Part shown: positions 31,791 through 43,375 of the stretch, one piece after another
How positions within the stretch are numbered: the first letter of the stretch is position 1
How the letters are laid out: each line of letters opens with the position of its first letter
Assembly (NCBI GenBank): GCA_903632075.3
Contig: CAHIKZ030000957.1
Location: 2,288,501-2,352,500, forward strand
Source: Acanthosepion pharaonis
Lineage: Eukaryota; Mollusca; Cephalopoda; Sepiida; Sepiidae
Direction of reading: 5' to 3'
DNA length: 64,000 nucleotides
The notes under the pieces: generated by a model
The model's input: the letters and a program-made list of their open reading frames with translations, nothing else
The model's database searches: none
Told to the model about the DNA's origin: nothing
Made by a program: the position numbers and the translations under genes

Positions 31791-32720
31791 GTATAAAAAA
31801 CTAAACGGATTCTCCTCCAGTTCCTATCCCACGAACGCAGGTGTTCCTCAAGGCTCCATCCTAGGCCCCACTCTATTCCTTATCTACATAAATGACCTTC
31901 CTGACGCCATAAATTCCAAAGTTGACATCTACGCGGATGACACCACAATTTATTCCTGCCTCAAAAACAAATCTAGTGTCACGGATAAAACTAACCTGGC
32001 CGTGCGTCTCGATAAGGACCTCCAATCGGTTGTGAACTGGGGCAAGAATTGGCTGGTCAACTTCAACGCTTCTAAAACAAAGCTGCTCTCTAATAATCAC
32101 CACAGATTCTCCATTAGAATGTCTGACGCTCAACTTCTCGAGAGCAACTCTCTGCGGCTGCTCGGTCTCACGTTGACTGCTGACCTGAGATGGAATAAAT
32201 ACATTGAGTCAATTGCTTCGTCCACCGCAAGGAAAGTTGGCTCCCTGTGCCGCGCTAGGAAATTTTTCTCGCCGGAATCGATCCTCCAGATCTACAAATC
32301 AACAATTCGCCCTTGCATGGAGTATTGTTGGCACATATGATCTGGTGCCCCTTCTGTTTGCCTCGGGGTTCTTGATAGGCTCCAGAGGCGGATATGCAAT
32401 ATAATTGGCCCTGCTCTGGCATCTCGTCTACAGTCGCTCTCTCACAGACGCGCCGTCGCCTCTCTCTGTCTGTTTTACAAATAGTTTCATGGCAATTGCT
32501 CCGAGGAGCTGCATTCGCTGGTTCCCAGACTTTATGAGTTCAAGCGTCCTACGAGGATGGCATCCCGCTCTCACCCCTTCACTGTCGAAACTCCTAAATG
32601 TCTCTTCTACTCCAATTACTTCATGTCTCGCACCTCTCGCCTTCCCTATTCCAGTTTCCCTGTGAGCTATAATCCCCAGCTATTCAAGTGTAATGTCAAT
32701 CGACATCTCCAGTTGCCTTG
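31789..32720 (+). pseudogene. Jockey-superfamily non-LTR retrotransposon, RT C-terminal part
   Basis: The 183-residue frame 31789-32340 holds RT motifs GVPQGSILGPTLFLIYINDL (residues 18-37) and the catalytic YADDTTIY (residues 48-55), then VVNWGKNWLVNFNASKTK (81-98) and the LRLLGLTL block (121-128). After the stop at 32340 the protein continues in shifted frames with LDRLQRRICNIIG, LCLFY, FHGNCSEEL, TRMASRSHPFTVETPK and MSRTSRL to about 32720. Upstream endonuclease and N-terminal RT are absent. At least two frameshifts and a 5' truncation make it inactive. It is the longest copy of the family seen here. Confidence 0.85.
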
Positions 32721-32822
32721 ATCTTTCCACTATCCACCTCCTCATTCGTTCTTCTATCATTCCTATCTGATCTTGATCTAAATTTTCTGTAACCCCTTGC
32801 GTCCTAGTGGCTTCCATAACTA

Positions 32823-32825
<3 letters not shown>

Positions 32826-32880
<55 letters not shown>

Positions 32881-33059
32881 AGTTATGAAGAATTATGTAA
32901 AACCGAATTGGTAAATCCAAGGAGGATGAAATCCTGAGAGCTCAATGTGAAGAACAGAGCTAATATTTAATGAACAACAGACCACTTTAAGGTACCATTA
33001 CAATAAAAAAGGATTTTGGTGAAATAAATTATTGTAATGGTACCTTAAAGTGTCTGTTG

Positions 33060-33130
<71 letters not shown>
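32826..33130. repeat. (TA)n arrays around a GAGCTCAAT-family hairpin, then (GA)n
   Basis: (TA)n at 32826-32877 and about 33064-33103, (GA)n at 33104-33140. Between them AACAGA(C/-)ACTTTAAGGTACCATTA (about 32982) and its complement near 33035 form a hairpin. Landmarks match 14290-14470 and 55900-56090. Confidence 0.75.
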
Positions 33131-33141
<11 letters not shown>

Positions 33142-33409
33142 TTTAATGTGTGCGTGTGTGTCTGAATTTGTGAGTGGATCTACTTAAAATTCACGTTTAC
33201 GCACAAGACTGGAAGTAAATCGATCTTATCTTAATTACTTACTAAAGTTCATAGCTGTCAAAACATATTTTAATGATGACTTGGTTAGAGAAGAATAATA
33301 AGCAATTTATTTAGTTACACACGAGGCCTAATACTCGGGAGGATTTTACAAGTTTGCAAGTTTAAATCAAAGCATGTATATGAACTACAATGAGCCTTGA
33401 AGCTGTAAT

Positions 33410-33680
33410 TTTGAGGGGCGTGACGTTGTTTGGGTTAAATTTCAGATGCCGGACGTCGTTCACTCCCAATGTGAGGGACTTGACGTTGTTTGTGTCGAAT
33501 TTGAGGAGCTTGACGTCGTTCGTTACCAATTTGGAAGTTCTGACTTTTTAAAAATTTTTTTGCTTCAGTTTGAGACGCCTAAAAGACGTCCGATGCCAGC
33601 TTGAGAAGCTAGACATTGTTTGTATCCAATCTGAGTATAATATCGTCGTTCGTCACGAATTTGAAGTGCTTGTTTTTCTT
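33410..33680. repeat. Degenerate minisatellite, unit about 40-45 bp
   Basis: Recurring GACGT(T/C)GTT(T/C)G, then an (A/C)AAT(T/G)TGAG-type segment, at about 33422, 33450, 33482, 33510, 33611 and 33642. Units are diverged. Confidence 0.6.
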
Positions 33681-33974
33681 TATTTCTAATGTGTGTTTCT
33701 AAAAAGAAAGAAAGAAAAGTTAAGAGAAGTGATAACGTCATCGTGTGTTTAACATCAGCTTCAATGAAATGATATCGTAATATGAAATAAGCCAATCAGA
33801 AATGATTAGTTTCGGTAATAAAAATAATTAGCAAAAATCTAAGAATTTCTACAGGTCCCGCTTTACCTGATCAAAGAAAATAGGTGTCATAAAACCTATT
33901 GAAAAATGTATAGGCATTTAATGAATACTTACAATATAACCCCTTAAAATATAAAAACAATATATTAAATATAT

Positions 33975-34270
33975 TTACCCTGGCCTCCCCACTGGGATGG
34001 GATATGACCCAAGGTCGGGTTTAATGTGGGGAACCCGAGTACGTACACTAGGGCCAAGAACAAAAATTCCCTGCACCTCCACAACCGTCGGTTGCGAGAA
34101 TCTCTCTCTAGTGCTATGTGAGGGTGCAGCCTTGGACATCTGCCCCCCAGGGCTGGCCACCTTACAGTGTGATTTTCCACAGTTGCGCCTCTGTCCTCCG
34201 ACGGCGCCAAAACTAAGTCGCACTCTGTCCGATGAGAGAGACGCAACTGAGGGATGATGAAACCTACCCG
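33975..34270. repeat. GC-richer dispersed repeat
   Basis: Begins CCTCCCCACTGGGATGGG and contains GGGTTTAATGTGGGGAACCC and GAGTACGTACACTAGGG. It shares landmarks with 22578-22720 and 52150-52300. It stands out against the AT-rich surroundings. Several long open frames cross it on both strands, but none shows a domain. Confidence 0.45.
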
Positions 34271-34362
34271 GCCTTGTGAACCGTAGAATCTCTATGGGTC
34301 CAGTTAATATGTATAATTCTAACAAATAAATTTATTTTTTATATATTTATATTTATTTTCAG

Positions 34363-34457
34363 AGTGTCCATTAGGATGGGAGCCATTTCAACTAAACTGT
34401 TACCAGTTTAATCTATATCCACCGCGAAATTACAAAGACGCATACGCATCGTGCCTG
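34363..34457 (+). CDS. C-type lectin-like domain gene, exon A (start of the domain)
   Basis: 95-bp internal exon: acceptor TTTATTTTCAG ends at 34362, donor CTG|GTGAGT starts at 34458. It begins with two bases completing a codon (probably Glu) and ends on a codon boundary. Translation starts CPLGWEPF, then NCYQF and DAYASCL, the opening of a long-form C-type lectin-like domain: the CP-x-GW turn, the Cys pair of the N-terminal hairpin (residues 1 and 12 after the split codon) and the first core Cys (residue 30). It joins exon B (48478) in phase across a 14.0-kb intron, giving ASCL-VNGASLV. The protein is likely secreted or membrane-exposed. No signal-peptide exon was found upstream in 34 kb. 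A contactin-type invertebrate protein, which begins with such a domain, is one possibility but is unproven. Confidence 0.8.
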
Positions 34458-34974
34458 GTGAGTTGTTTTCCTCTATGTTTACTTAAGTAATTCTTAATAC
34501 AAGTCGAACTTATGGATTAATCCCAGAACTTGACCTACGAAAAAAAAAAAAAAAATATATATATATAGTTCATATACAATGCTTCTGAAGGCACAATGTT
34601 ACCAAGTTTTTGGTCGCAGTCCTGTTCGCTAATTCGGTCCTCAAAGAGGGCTTTGCTAGTATGACTTTTTAACACTAAACTCACCAAATAACTTGCAGTC
34701 TAAGTGAGAGATTGGTGTTGTTCTCACACTGTTTAAGATACACCAACTGAAGACAGAGCAGAGAAGTAAAAGTCTAGGATTTGATGGGTAACCTTCAAAA
34801 TGTGTACTTGTAGACTTGGATATAAACCCGAACTACAAGCTCGTTAGGTAAGTTATCCATTGTATTTCTCAAACACTCTTGCCTACTGACATATTGCCAA
34901 CTGTCAACCTGAATCATCCTTGCATTTTAGAACCTAGAGTAAAGTATAATACTGCACACATTTTCTATTATAAA
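34458..34974. other. Start of intron A
   Basis: Includes a poly(A)-(TA) run at 34541-34567 and a possible SINE scrap near 34580-34700. No exon-like segment. Confidence 0.4.
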
Positions 34975-35470
34975 ACCTGACCTGAGATGGAACAATTACA
35001 TTGAATCAATAGATACATCCACTGCAAGGAAAGTTGGTTCTCTGTGTCGCGACAGAAAGATTTACTCACCCGAGTCCATCCTTCAAATTTTTAAATCAAC
35101 CTTTCGCCCTTGCATGGAATACTGTTGCCATATATAGTCTGGATCCCCCGCTGTTCGTCTCAAGGTCTTCAACAAAATCCAGAGACTAATATGCAATGAG
35201 ATTGGTCCTGATCTGGCATCTCGTCTACAGTCACTTTCTCACAGACGTGACGTCGCTTCCCTCTGTCTTTTCTACAAAATACTTTCACGGTAACTGCTCC
35301 GACGAGCTATTTTCGCTAGTTCTCAAACTGCAGGAACTTAAACGTGCTACTAGGTTGGCATCTCAATCCCACGCTTTCAATGTAGAAACGGTTAAATGTA
35401 GCCGTATCTTCTTCTCCAATAGCTTCAGGTCTCGCACTTCCCGTCTGTGAAACTCCCTTCCTCTTACTTG
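34975..35470 (+). pseudogene. Jockey-like LINE C-terminal fragment (in intron A)
   Basis: Starts DLRWNNYIESIDTSTARKVG, then FRPCMEYCCHI, QRLICNEIG, LASRLQSLSHRRDVASLCLF and further broken blocks ending at SRTSR near 35445. About 80% similar by eye to 32180-32690. Truncated 5' and frame-shifted. Confidence 0.75.
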
Positions 35471-35479
35471 CTTCCCTAG

Positions 35480-36950
35480 TTTAAAACACAATTATGCGTA
35501 ACATTTTCGAAATAACTGTCAACCAGAATGTTGACTCCTTTTTTAGCAACTAGAGTTAACTAGAATATTTTCTATATTTCGAAGCTAGTCTTAACCAGAA
35601 AGATTCATCCCTTTTTCGAACCGTGGGAAAACGAAAATGGTGCTTATATTTTTCGAACCAAATGTCAACTAGAATGATTCCTCAATTTCTCTATGAGAAA
35701 ACGAAAATGGTGCCTATAGTTTTCGAATCAAATGTCAATCAGAATGATTCTTCCCTTTTTCGAACCGTGTAAAAACAAAAACGGTGCCTATATTATTCGA
35801 ATCTATTGTCAACCAGAATGAATCCTCCCTTTTTCGAACCGAGTGAAAACGAAAATGTTGACTATATTTTTCTAACAAAATGTCAACCAGAATGCTTCCT
35901 ACTTTTTTCGAACCTAGTGCAAAAAATCTCTGCCCACTTTTTCGAACCTAATGTAAACCACATCATAACTAACTTTTTCGAATTGACTGTCAACCATAAT
36001 AATAATGCCTTCTTTTTAGAACCTAATGAAAACTAGATAGTTGCCTACCTGTCAAAACAGAATGTTACATAACTTTTTCGAACCAACTGTCGACCAGAAT
36101 GATGTTTTATTTTTTAGAACTTTGTGTAAACTGAAATTTTGCCTCATTTTTGTCGGACCTATTTTAAATTAAATGATATCTAAATTTTTCGAACCTAGCG
36201 TAAAACAGAATTATGCTTAACTTTTTCGAACCAACTATCAATGAGAATGATGCTTTCTTTATTTAGAATCTTGTTTAAACTAGATTGCTCTCTACCATTT
36301 TCGGATCTAGTGTAAATAAGAATGATTCTCTCATCCAGAATGATGCTTTGTTTTTTATAGGTAGGGTAAACTAGAATGCTGCGTACCTATTTTCAAATAT
36401 CGTGTAAACCTGAATGATGCGTAATTTTTTCAAACCAACTTCCAATCAGAATTTTGCCTACTTTTTTTAGGACCTAATACAAACTACAATAATGCAAATC
36501 TATTTCGAACGTAGAGTAAAACTAAAATGATGGTTATTTTTTTTTCGAAGAATTACGCCTACTTTTTAGAAGATGTCTTAGACTATAATGCTGCCTAACT
36601 TTCTCGAATCTTGTGTAAACCAAAATGATGCCTCACTTTTCTGAACTGTCAACGAGGATGATTTTTTAGACACTCGTATAAACTAGAAGGCATCCTACCT
36701 TTTTGGATCTAGGATAAACCAGAATGATTTCTACCTTTTTCGTACGCAGCATAACCAGATCGATGCGTAACCTTTTAGAACCGTCTGTCAACAAGAATGA
36801 TGTCTAATTTTTAGAACCTAGTATAAACTGGAATGTTGCCGACAATTTCGGAACCTTGTGTGAAGCAGTGTCATTCCTAATTTTTTCAATCTTAATGTGA
36901 CTCCAAATTATGTCTTTTTCGACTCTAAAGTGGACTGGATCTATATTTAC
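35480..36950. repeat. Large degenerate minisatellite (in intron A)
   Basis: About 1.4 kb of diverged units built on TTTTTCGAACC-x-(A/G)-x-TGT(C/A)AACCAGAATGAT followed by a 6-12 base linker. Roughly 35-45 bp per half-unit, with two alternating types (AACTGTCAACCAGAATGAT and CTAGTGTAAACTAGAATG). Over thirty half-units. Decay increases towards the right end. Confidence 0.8.
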
Positions 36951-37221
36951 TGCACACAAATTTGTGACAAAAGAATGTTTTTCTTTTGAAACCGCTATTA
37001 TTTTAAATTCCCAGACGACCCGGGCTTATTCTAAATACGAATATTTTTTTTTCATATTTATTTCGTTATGAATTGGTAAATGATGAATACTGCATTGCAT
37101 TAACTTTAATAGAAATGTATATTTGCCTAAAAGCTAACGGAATGTAATATTTACTTTACTATACTTTACTTTGTTTTTGAGATTTCGATTTCAAGTCTCT
37201 TCTATTTTGATTGTAAATGTA

Positions 37222-37271
37222 AGTCTGGTTTAAAAAGTCATCTGTGCTCTCATGATCGGTGAGCCTGAAAG

Positions 37272-37282
<11 letters not shown>
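37222..37282 (+). pseudogene. LINE 3' terminus with C2H2 finger remnant
   Basis: AAGTCTGGTTTAAAAAGTCA then TCTGTGCTCTCATGATCGG encodes a CKSGLKSHLCSHD finger half and is followed by GAGCCTGAAAGTTATATATA. The same terminus recurs at 38431-38487. RTE/CR1-type LINEs in molluscs often end in such fingers. Confidence 0.55.
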
Positions 37283-37305
<23 letters not shown>

Positions 37306-37988
37306 CTTACTTATTATAAAACGCAGATTGTTTGTGTGTGTGTGTGTGTGTGTGTCTGTACGTTTATATATTGGATCGGATTTCCTACATTTTTCAACCG
37401 ATTTCAACAAAACTTCACAGGACTACGTGAAATTACCTTGCGGTGGTTCTGACAGCGCCCAAAATTGGAAAAACACAATTGTTTTTGCACGAAATCAATT
37501 TGAATACACGATTCTGTCGCCAGAATGAAAGGGGGAGGACAACTCATATCGAGTTATACTTATTATAAAACCCATGTTGTTTGTATGTGTGTGTGTTCGT
37601 TTATATATGGGATCGGATTTCCTACATTTTTCAACCGATTTCAACAAAACTTCACTTTTTTTGGGCTAGTAGTGTTTCTTATTGTCTTGCACACTTTTTT
37701 CTTTATTTTTACATTCAGAATGCTTTAAAAATTTCATTTACAAGACAAGTGGTTATGATAATATTCTATTCAATCGATAGATTTATAACGATTGAAAACA
37801 ATGTTTTTGTTTGAGTTTGGTTTTGACCAATTCGTAAAAAAAAAAAAAAAAACTAATTAAGACATGCGTGTCCGTCAACCTTAAACAATAATCTTTGTCA
37901 ATTTTATTTTCCAGTCTTTATGATGGTCGATACTTGATCTATCTCTTACTGTTACATCCCCTGGCAACGCCGGGATCTACTGCTAGTA
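37306..37988 (+). mobile_element. Non-autonomous Helitron-like element
   Basis: Begins TCTTACTTATTATAAAACGC (5' TC after A), contains internal (GT)n, two copies of CCTACATTTTTCAACCGATT, and ends with CCCTGGCAACGCCGGGATCT, a GC hairpin, then ACTGCTAG before T. A 5'-TC start, a 3' hairpin near CTAG and A-T insertion fit Helitrons. It appears to sit within the (TA)-rich 3' tail of the LINE ending at 37222-37282. A minus copy lies at 925-1497. Confidence 0.6.
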
Positions 37989-38540
37989 TATATATAAAGA
38001 AATTTGTTATGGAGATGGTTTTCTTCTGCACCTGAAAAGTGGAGGATGAATGTCGACCTTCATGGCGAACGTCAGTTCATCAAGTTTGTAATCAGTTTGA
38101 AAAGGACAACGTAGAATATACTAAGGTTAAGCGCAATTTTCGTAAAGGAAATCTTGATGCGCTACCTTCCACTTACAAAATGTATTTAGTTTATGTGATA
38201 ATTTTGCTCTTTCAATGGCAGGTCTTCAAAGTCACCTTAGGTCTCATCAGGGTCGATCCATTGAAAGAAGCCAGCAATCAATCCTTATGCTTTCTTTACA
38301 CTCCGTTCTAAAGTGTGCAAGTCAGCTTCTAATTAAAAAGATGCATGAAAATTCACATTGATGCCATGCCTGTTGGGCTTCGTGATCTCCTTTTCAGGTG
38401 CAACATTTGCGCAAAAGCTTGTATAAGTTAGGCTGGTTTAAAATGTCATCTGTGCTCTCGTGATCGGTGATTCTAAAAGTTATATATAAAAAAATAATAA
38501 TAATTGTTGTGAAGATGGTCTTCTATCAAGAAGTGATAAT
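37989..38540 (+). pseudogene. Zinc-finger LINE 3' end, frame-shifted
   Basis: Contains a Ser-Met-Ala-Gly-Leu-Gln-Ser-His-Leu-Arg-Ser-His finger half (about 38213-38252, needs a frameshift) and a second finger CNICAKAC...GLKCHLCS near 38400-38460, then the terminus GTGATCGGTGATTCTAAAAG. The 3' UTR GTTATGGAGATGGTTTTCTT at 38006 and GTTGTGAAGATGGTCTTCT at 38506 show two copies end to end. Confidence 0.55.
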
Positions 38541-39074
38541 CAACATGAATGTTAAAATTGTCAGATCTGAAATATATCTTAATCTTTTGCAAGAGATTCT
38601 CCTTCTGACGTATAAATTGTTTGATGTCAGCTGTACAATAGACATAGATTCCCCCAATATTTTCAATAAGACTTTTTCGATGATTGTGATCTCGGTGCTT
38701 TCGATGTTATTATTATTACTTTTTGTACAGTTTTTCTTACCTTTTATTTTTGCCGCTTTTCTAATTGTAAACGTAAAATCTTTAGGTTTCACAATTTTCT
38801 GGGTGTGATTATTACTGTGATTATTAATTCTCGATTACTCTTTGCGGCTGTCATAGTTTTAAGTTCTCACAATTTCTAGGTGACGAATGGTTATTATTAC
38901 ATTTGTAAAAGGAGAGAGACATGGGAGAAAAAAATTATCCTCTCATTTGTAATTCCCCCGTTATGAGTATTATTAAATCCGTGATATAATAACGCTGCAA
39001 ATCTCGGACGGAATGGAATGGCTGAAAAGAAAAATAATGACAAACATGTTTTTATACTACTAAGACATAGACCA

Positions 39075-39136
<62 letters not shown>

Positions 39137-39376
39137 GCGCAGATGAAAATATAGCATATGGTAAAGTACAGTGTAAGGGGAAATAAAATAGAAATGTCTT
39201 ACATATAATATGGAGATACTCCTGTGTCTGGAGAAGACATTTTTAAGACTCCAGATTCAAACTGACCGGACAGGCCATGTCATATTCCAAGAACGGGAAG
39301 CAGCGAATTTTGGGTTATCATATATATATATATATATATATATTTCATGCACATTTCATTGAATACGACATGCAAG
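38541..39376. other. Intronic AT-rich DNA with (TA)n
   Basis: The 113-codon plus frame at 38467-38808 is hydrophobic through T-rich composition and is not credible. (TA)n at 39077-39135 and about 39320-39343. Confidence 0.45.
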
Positions 39377-39537
39377 GTGCTTTTATTTAGATTTTATACA
39401 ATTTCGCATGCGATCTAATAATTTCTTCTTTTCGGATGATAAATTATATAAAAACTGTCCGAATGTTCTTTTAATCCAAGCGCTTTCGGCTATACATTTA
39501 ACTATTTTCAAGGATTAAATATTTTAACAGTTAAATA

Positions 39538-39604
<67 letters not shown>
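39377..39604 (-). repeat. Retroelement-terminus-like repeat plus (TA)n
   Basis: 39380-39530 is the inverted match of 31675-31790. It is followed by a (TA)n of about 64 bases at 39541-39604. The hammerhead motif is annotated separately. Confidence 0.55.
39470..39519 (-). ncRNA. Hammerhead-like motif, U3-A8 variant, 8-bp stem I
   Basis: Minus strand. Stem I UUUAAUCC (39519-39512) with GGAUUAAA (39477-39470), perfect. Core UUGAAAA (39511-39505), one extra U, weak stem II AGUUA/UAGCC with one mismatch and one G-U, GAAA (39487-39484), stem III AGCGCU without a loop, predicted cut after CUU at 39478/39477. A dimeric fold would be needed. Confidence 0.45.
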
Positions 39605-39607
<3 letters not shown>

Positions 39608-40305
39608 ATGCATGTTTCATTAAATAATATAGACAAGTTTTCAAAGCAACAACGAACTCGTGTATACGAGACGCGGAAACCAAAATCTCATCGCAGCTCG
39701 TGATGTCACACATGACCAAGCGAGAGTGAAAACGTGAAGTACTAAGTATCAGAAGCCGTTAGTATAAACCAATGGCTTCCGTTATCAATTATAGGCATTT
39801 AAGAATATTTGCGGAGATTTCATACTTTATTTTGTTTAGGTTAGGTTTCAGCTGTTTTATGTTTCAAGAATTTTTAGTTTTTGTGTATTGCTTTCATGTT
39901 TAAGTATAGTTGTGTTTTCAACAAGGATTTTCCGGAATTGTGTATGCGGCCAGGCATGTTGTTTTAAATGCCTAAAAATGTTAGAGTTATCATTCAAATG
40001 TAAAGTCAAGCGTTGTGAAAGCTTTGAAATTTTTCATGCAACAAAAACAGTCTATCATTATTGTTTTGTCCGTGTATTGTTTGATATATTGAGTGTAATT
40101 GTCATCTTTGATAATGGCTTATGTAAGCCGAAAGTTTGGATAGGATTAAAACATGTAACAATATGGTGATTTCCTTTCGTCTTTCAATGATAATGTTATT
40201 AATCTTATCAGATAATATGAAAGGAACTTACTTAAAATAAATAGACAAAACTTCTCTATATTATTTAATGAAACATCCATCAATAAAAAAATGCTGCCTA
40301 AATAC

Positions 40306-40361
<56 letters not shown>

Positions 40362-41034
40362 TATTAAATATTTCATCCGTAATTCAAGATACTATCTCCT
40401 GCCGTGAATGATATGTTATTTAATGAGAGCTGTTTATTTTGTATAATAATAGCTTCTAGCTAGGGCTTGGAGTATTTCCTTGCATAGAGTGTTGTACTTA
40501 TCTCATGTTCATAGATGTTTTATGATTATTGATGGTGTGCCGGTCGACAGGTGACAAGTTAACCTGCGAGAGGGTGTGGCGCAAGTGTTTCTAACGTAAG
40601 AATTTAAAAATGTTATTCATCGATGCATTCAGTCATTCTAAGAAGCGCCTTAGATTTTTTCAATTACTATAAAAATTTAAAACATCTAATCTAATTATTT
40701 GCAACAACATGGAACCTGAAAAATCATTCCTATGTTGAAATCCTGTTGCTAATGAATTCTTATGCCCTCGGGAAGAATGTATCTCCAACATCAATACTAA
40801 TAAAAAAACAAAAAACAAAAAACAAAAAACAGCATTGAATTCTTTAAATTAATTTAATTTACATTTGAAACATATTTGCACGAGACTGATGTAATTTTAT
40901 GAATATACTGCGTAAATTAATTAAAGACAGTTACTCTAGGCATATTTAAGGTTTGAGGTGACGCAGTTTTATTGAAAGGGGGCTTACAGCATTCCGCATC
41001 AGTTTGCACAAAGCCGATCTCTCTCCCCTCTTTA

Positions 41035-41072
<38 letters not shown>

Positions 41073-41140
41073 GCACGCACATAGACACACACTCACACAC
41101 ACACACAGAGAAATAATATGTATATTTATTAATAAATACT
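39605..41140. other. Intronic DNA with simple repeats
   Basis: (TA)n at 40309-40356, (AAAAAC)n-like run at 40800-40830, TC-rich then (CA)n at 41030-41105. The 93-codon plus frame 39888-40169 has no recognised domain and weak composition support. No exon-like segment flanked by splice sites was found. Confidence 0.45.
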
Positions 41141-41610
41141 TACCATGTTTTCCGGCTTAAAAATCGCTGCGTCTTGGAAGACGCACCGTAATATTGAAAA
41201 GAAAAGAAAAAACAGTCATTCTTATACGACAACACATTCACCATGCGTCCCTCACATACTGGCACAATATATCAATCACTCGTCCGATTTTGCTTGTATG
41301 GCTGTCCCCCTGCTAGTAAACAGAGCATGTTTAAGCTTGTGGCTCGGCTCCAGGAAGGTTTATAACATTGGAAATATTTTTACATTATATAAAAGGCTGA
41401 ATTAGATCGATAGATAGATAGATAGATAGATAACATAGTGCATAAACTCAACATAGAAATCCAAGTTCCTGTCAGTCAAACCAATTAAGTGACCGTCCAA
41501 GCTTACTTTAGCCTGAGCGTTGCCTTACATTCCTCTTGGAAGACGCACATGTATTTTTCTTGTTATTTTTTGGGGAAAAAAGTGCGTCTTGTTAGCCGGA
41601 AAATACGGTA
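41141..41610. mobile_element. MITE with TA target, about 470 bp
   Basis: The left end TACCATGTTTTCCGGCTTAA (41141) and the right end GCCGGAAAATACGGTA (41595-41610) are inverted repeats bounded by TA. Subterminal CTTGGAAGACGCAC is inverted as GTGCGTCTTGT at 41583. An internal (GATA)n lies at about 41409-41432. No transposase. Its CCGTA-type tip resembles that of the MITE at 21822-22173. Confidence 0.75.
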
Positions 41611-41682
41611 AAAGCTCTGTTTTATTACATCGAGTAGTATTTTATTATTCATATATATGTATTAAGTATATTAAATAAATAA

Positions 41683-41689
<7 letters not shown>

Positions 41690-41759
<70 letters not shown>

Positions 41760-42050
41760 CGTGTGTGTGTGTATATATATATATAAACATCTGTATGGAC
41801 CCCTTCCTCCTAGCTCAGTTTGGCTGAGAGAGAGAAGGCTTCGGCTGGCTGGAGAAGTCAGAACTTGTGAGTGATACCCTCCTATGGAACCCATTTGCGC
41901 GGCAAAAGATCAGTTGGAAGACCTCAACACACCTACATTGACCAACATCTAGATGAATCTGGATGCCATCTGGAAGACCTATCGACGGCGATGTCTGGCA
42001 GAGATGGATGGAAGGAACGAGTGAGGAGAAATCCGAGAAGAATTCTCGCC

Positions 42051-42118
<68 letters not shown>
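41690..42118 (+). pseudogene. RTE-type LINE C-terminal fragment between TA/TG arrays
   Basis: Between a (TA)n-(TG)n array (41690-41785) and a (TA)n array (42054-42118) the plus frame from 41871 reads GKRSVGRPQHTYIDQHLDES, then DLSTAMSGRDGWKERVR. This is the conserved GKRSRGRPxxTYxD...AMxDRxxWRxRV end of RTE-type LINE ORFs. Only the last 60 residues are left. Confidence 0.7.
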
Positions 42119-42119
<1 letters not shown>

Positions 42120-42169
42120 GCATGCTGAGTATAGACTGATCGTTCCATAATTTAAAATACAGTTAAATA

Positions 42170-42559
42170 TATTTTGTTATCGCAATGATGAGGCTGTACA
42201 TATTTTATACGGGGATTGGTGTTTTTTTTTTTTAATTTTGTATTTAAAATAAACGTAACTAAAACAAATATGAATTTTATAACTAAAAAAATTATAAATA
42301 TTACATGTGACTATTTATATCTATATTTCATCTTATGGGATGAAATAAATAGACTGTGTGGATGCGTGTGGAGTTTGTTTTTGTTCGTTTTACATATATA
42401 CTTACATGTCTATCTATCTATTTCATTCTGTTCATTGGTAACTATTTCAACATTTTCATATATATCTCGAACTATCGCAACATGTTCGTATCTATCTATT
42501 TACCAACACTTTTATATCTATGCATCTATCTAGCTCTCTCTCTCTCTCTCTCTCTCTCT

Positions 42560-42593
<34 letters not shown>

Positions 42594-42665
42594 ACATTTT
42601 CCTATCTATCTATCTATCCTAGTCACTTAATATTTTCTTATCTATCTATTTATCTCAACATTTCC

Positions 42666-42705
<40 letters not shown>

Positions 42706-42740
42706 ATCTATCTATCTATCTATCTATCTATCTCAACCTA
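42170..42740. repeat. T-rich DNA with (CT)n, (TA)n and (TATC)n arrays
   Basis: (CT)n at about 42535-42561, (TA)n at 42564-42590, TATC arrays at 42603-42619 and 42667-42733. Confidence 0.85.
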
Positions 42741-43066
42741 TTCATATCTATTTGTTAACTTCTATGTTCGTCTTCTGTACATCTACAAATGGCATATCCC
42801 TGTTATTGAGCACATTCCATTATTAAATAAGCATTTAGGCAAATTTTAAACGATGCTATTCAGTGGCGGTGCAAAAGTAAGTATACAGTAATGAAAAACA
42901 AAACGTCGGTACAAAACGTTTTATTATACTAATATATCAATACTAGTATATTACTTAGTGTATACCAACATTTGCAGCCACCCACCATGTATAACTTCCA
43001 AAAGGAGATTATATAAACATAACACATAAATTGAAGTATAATATATTCGTTCTGAGATTTTTGTGA

Positions 43067-43097
<31 letters not shown>

Positions 43098-43142
43098 GTA
43101 ATAATAGTAAGAGTAATAATAATAATAATAATAATTTTTTTT
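42741..43142. other. Unassigned intronic DNA ending in (AAT)n
   Basis: AT-rich, with (AAT)n at 43071-43134. No gene found. Confidence 0.45.
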
Positions 43143-43316
43143 AACTTATATTTCAATCCCCCCCCGACCTTAAGCGGGCATCCGTGTCCATTTTTTACTT
43201 TTATTTATTGATTTATTTACTTTTATTTTTTTTCTCTTACTTTAGGCATCCCATATCTCTGTCGTTGCGTATATGTGTACATGTTTACTAACATCTGTGT
43301 CTCTCTCTCTCTCCCT

Positions 43317-43375
<59 letters not shown>

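Noticed and set aside
38467..38808. 113-codon hydrophobic frame that could look like a membrane protein
   Set aside because: T-rich composition next to LINE tails, no conserved motif, no start or splice context.
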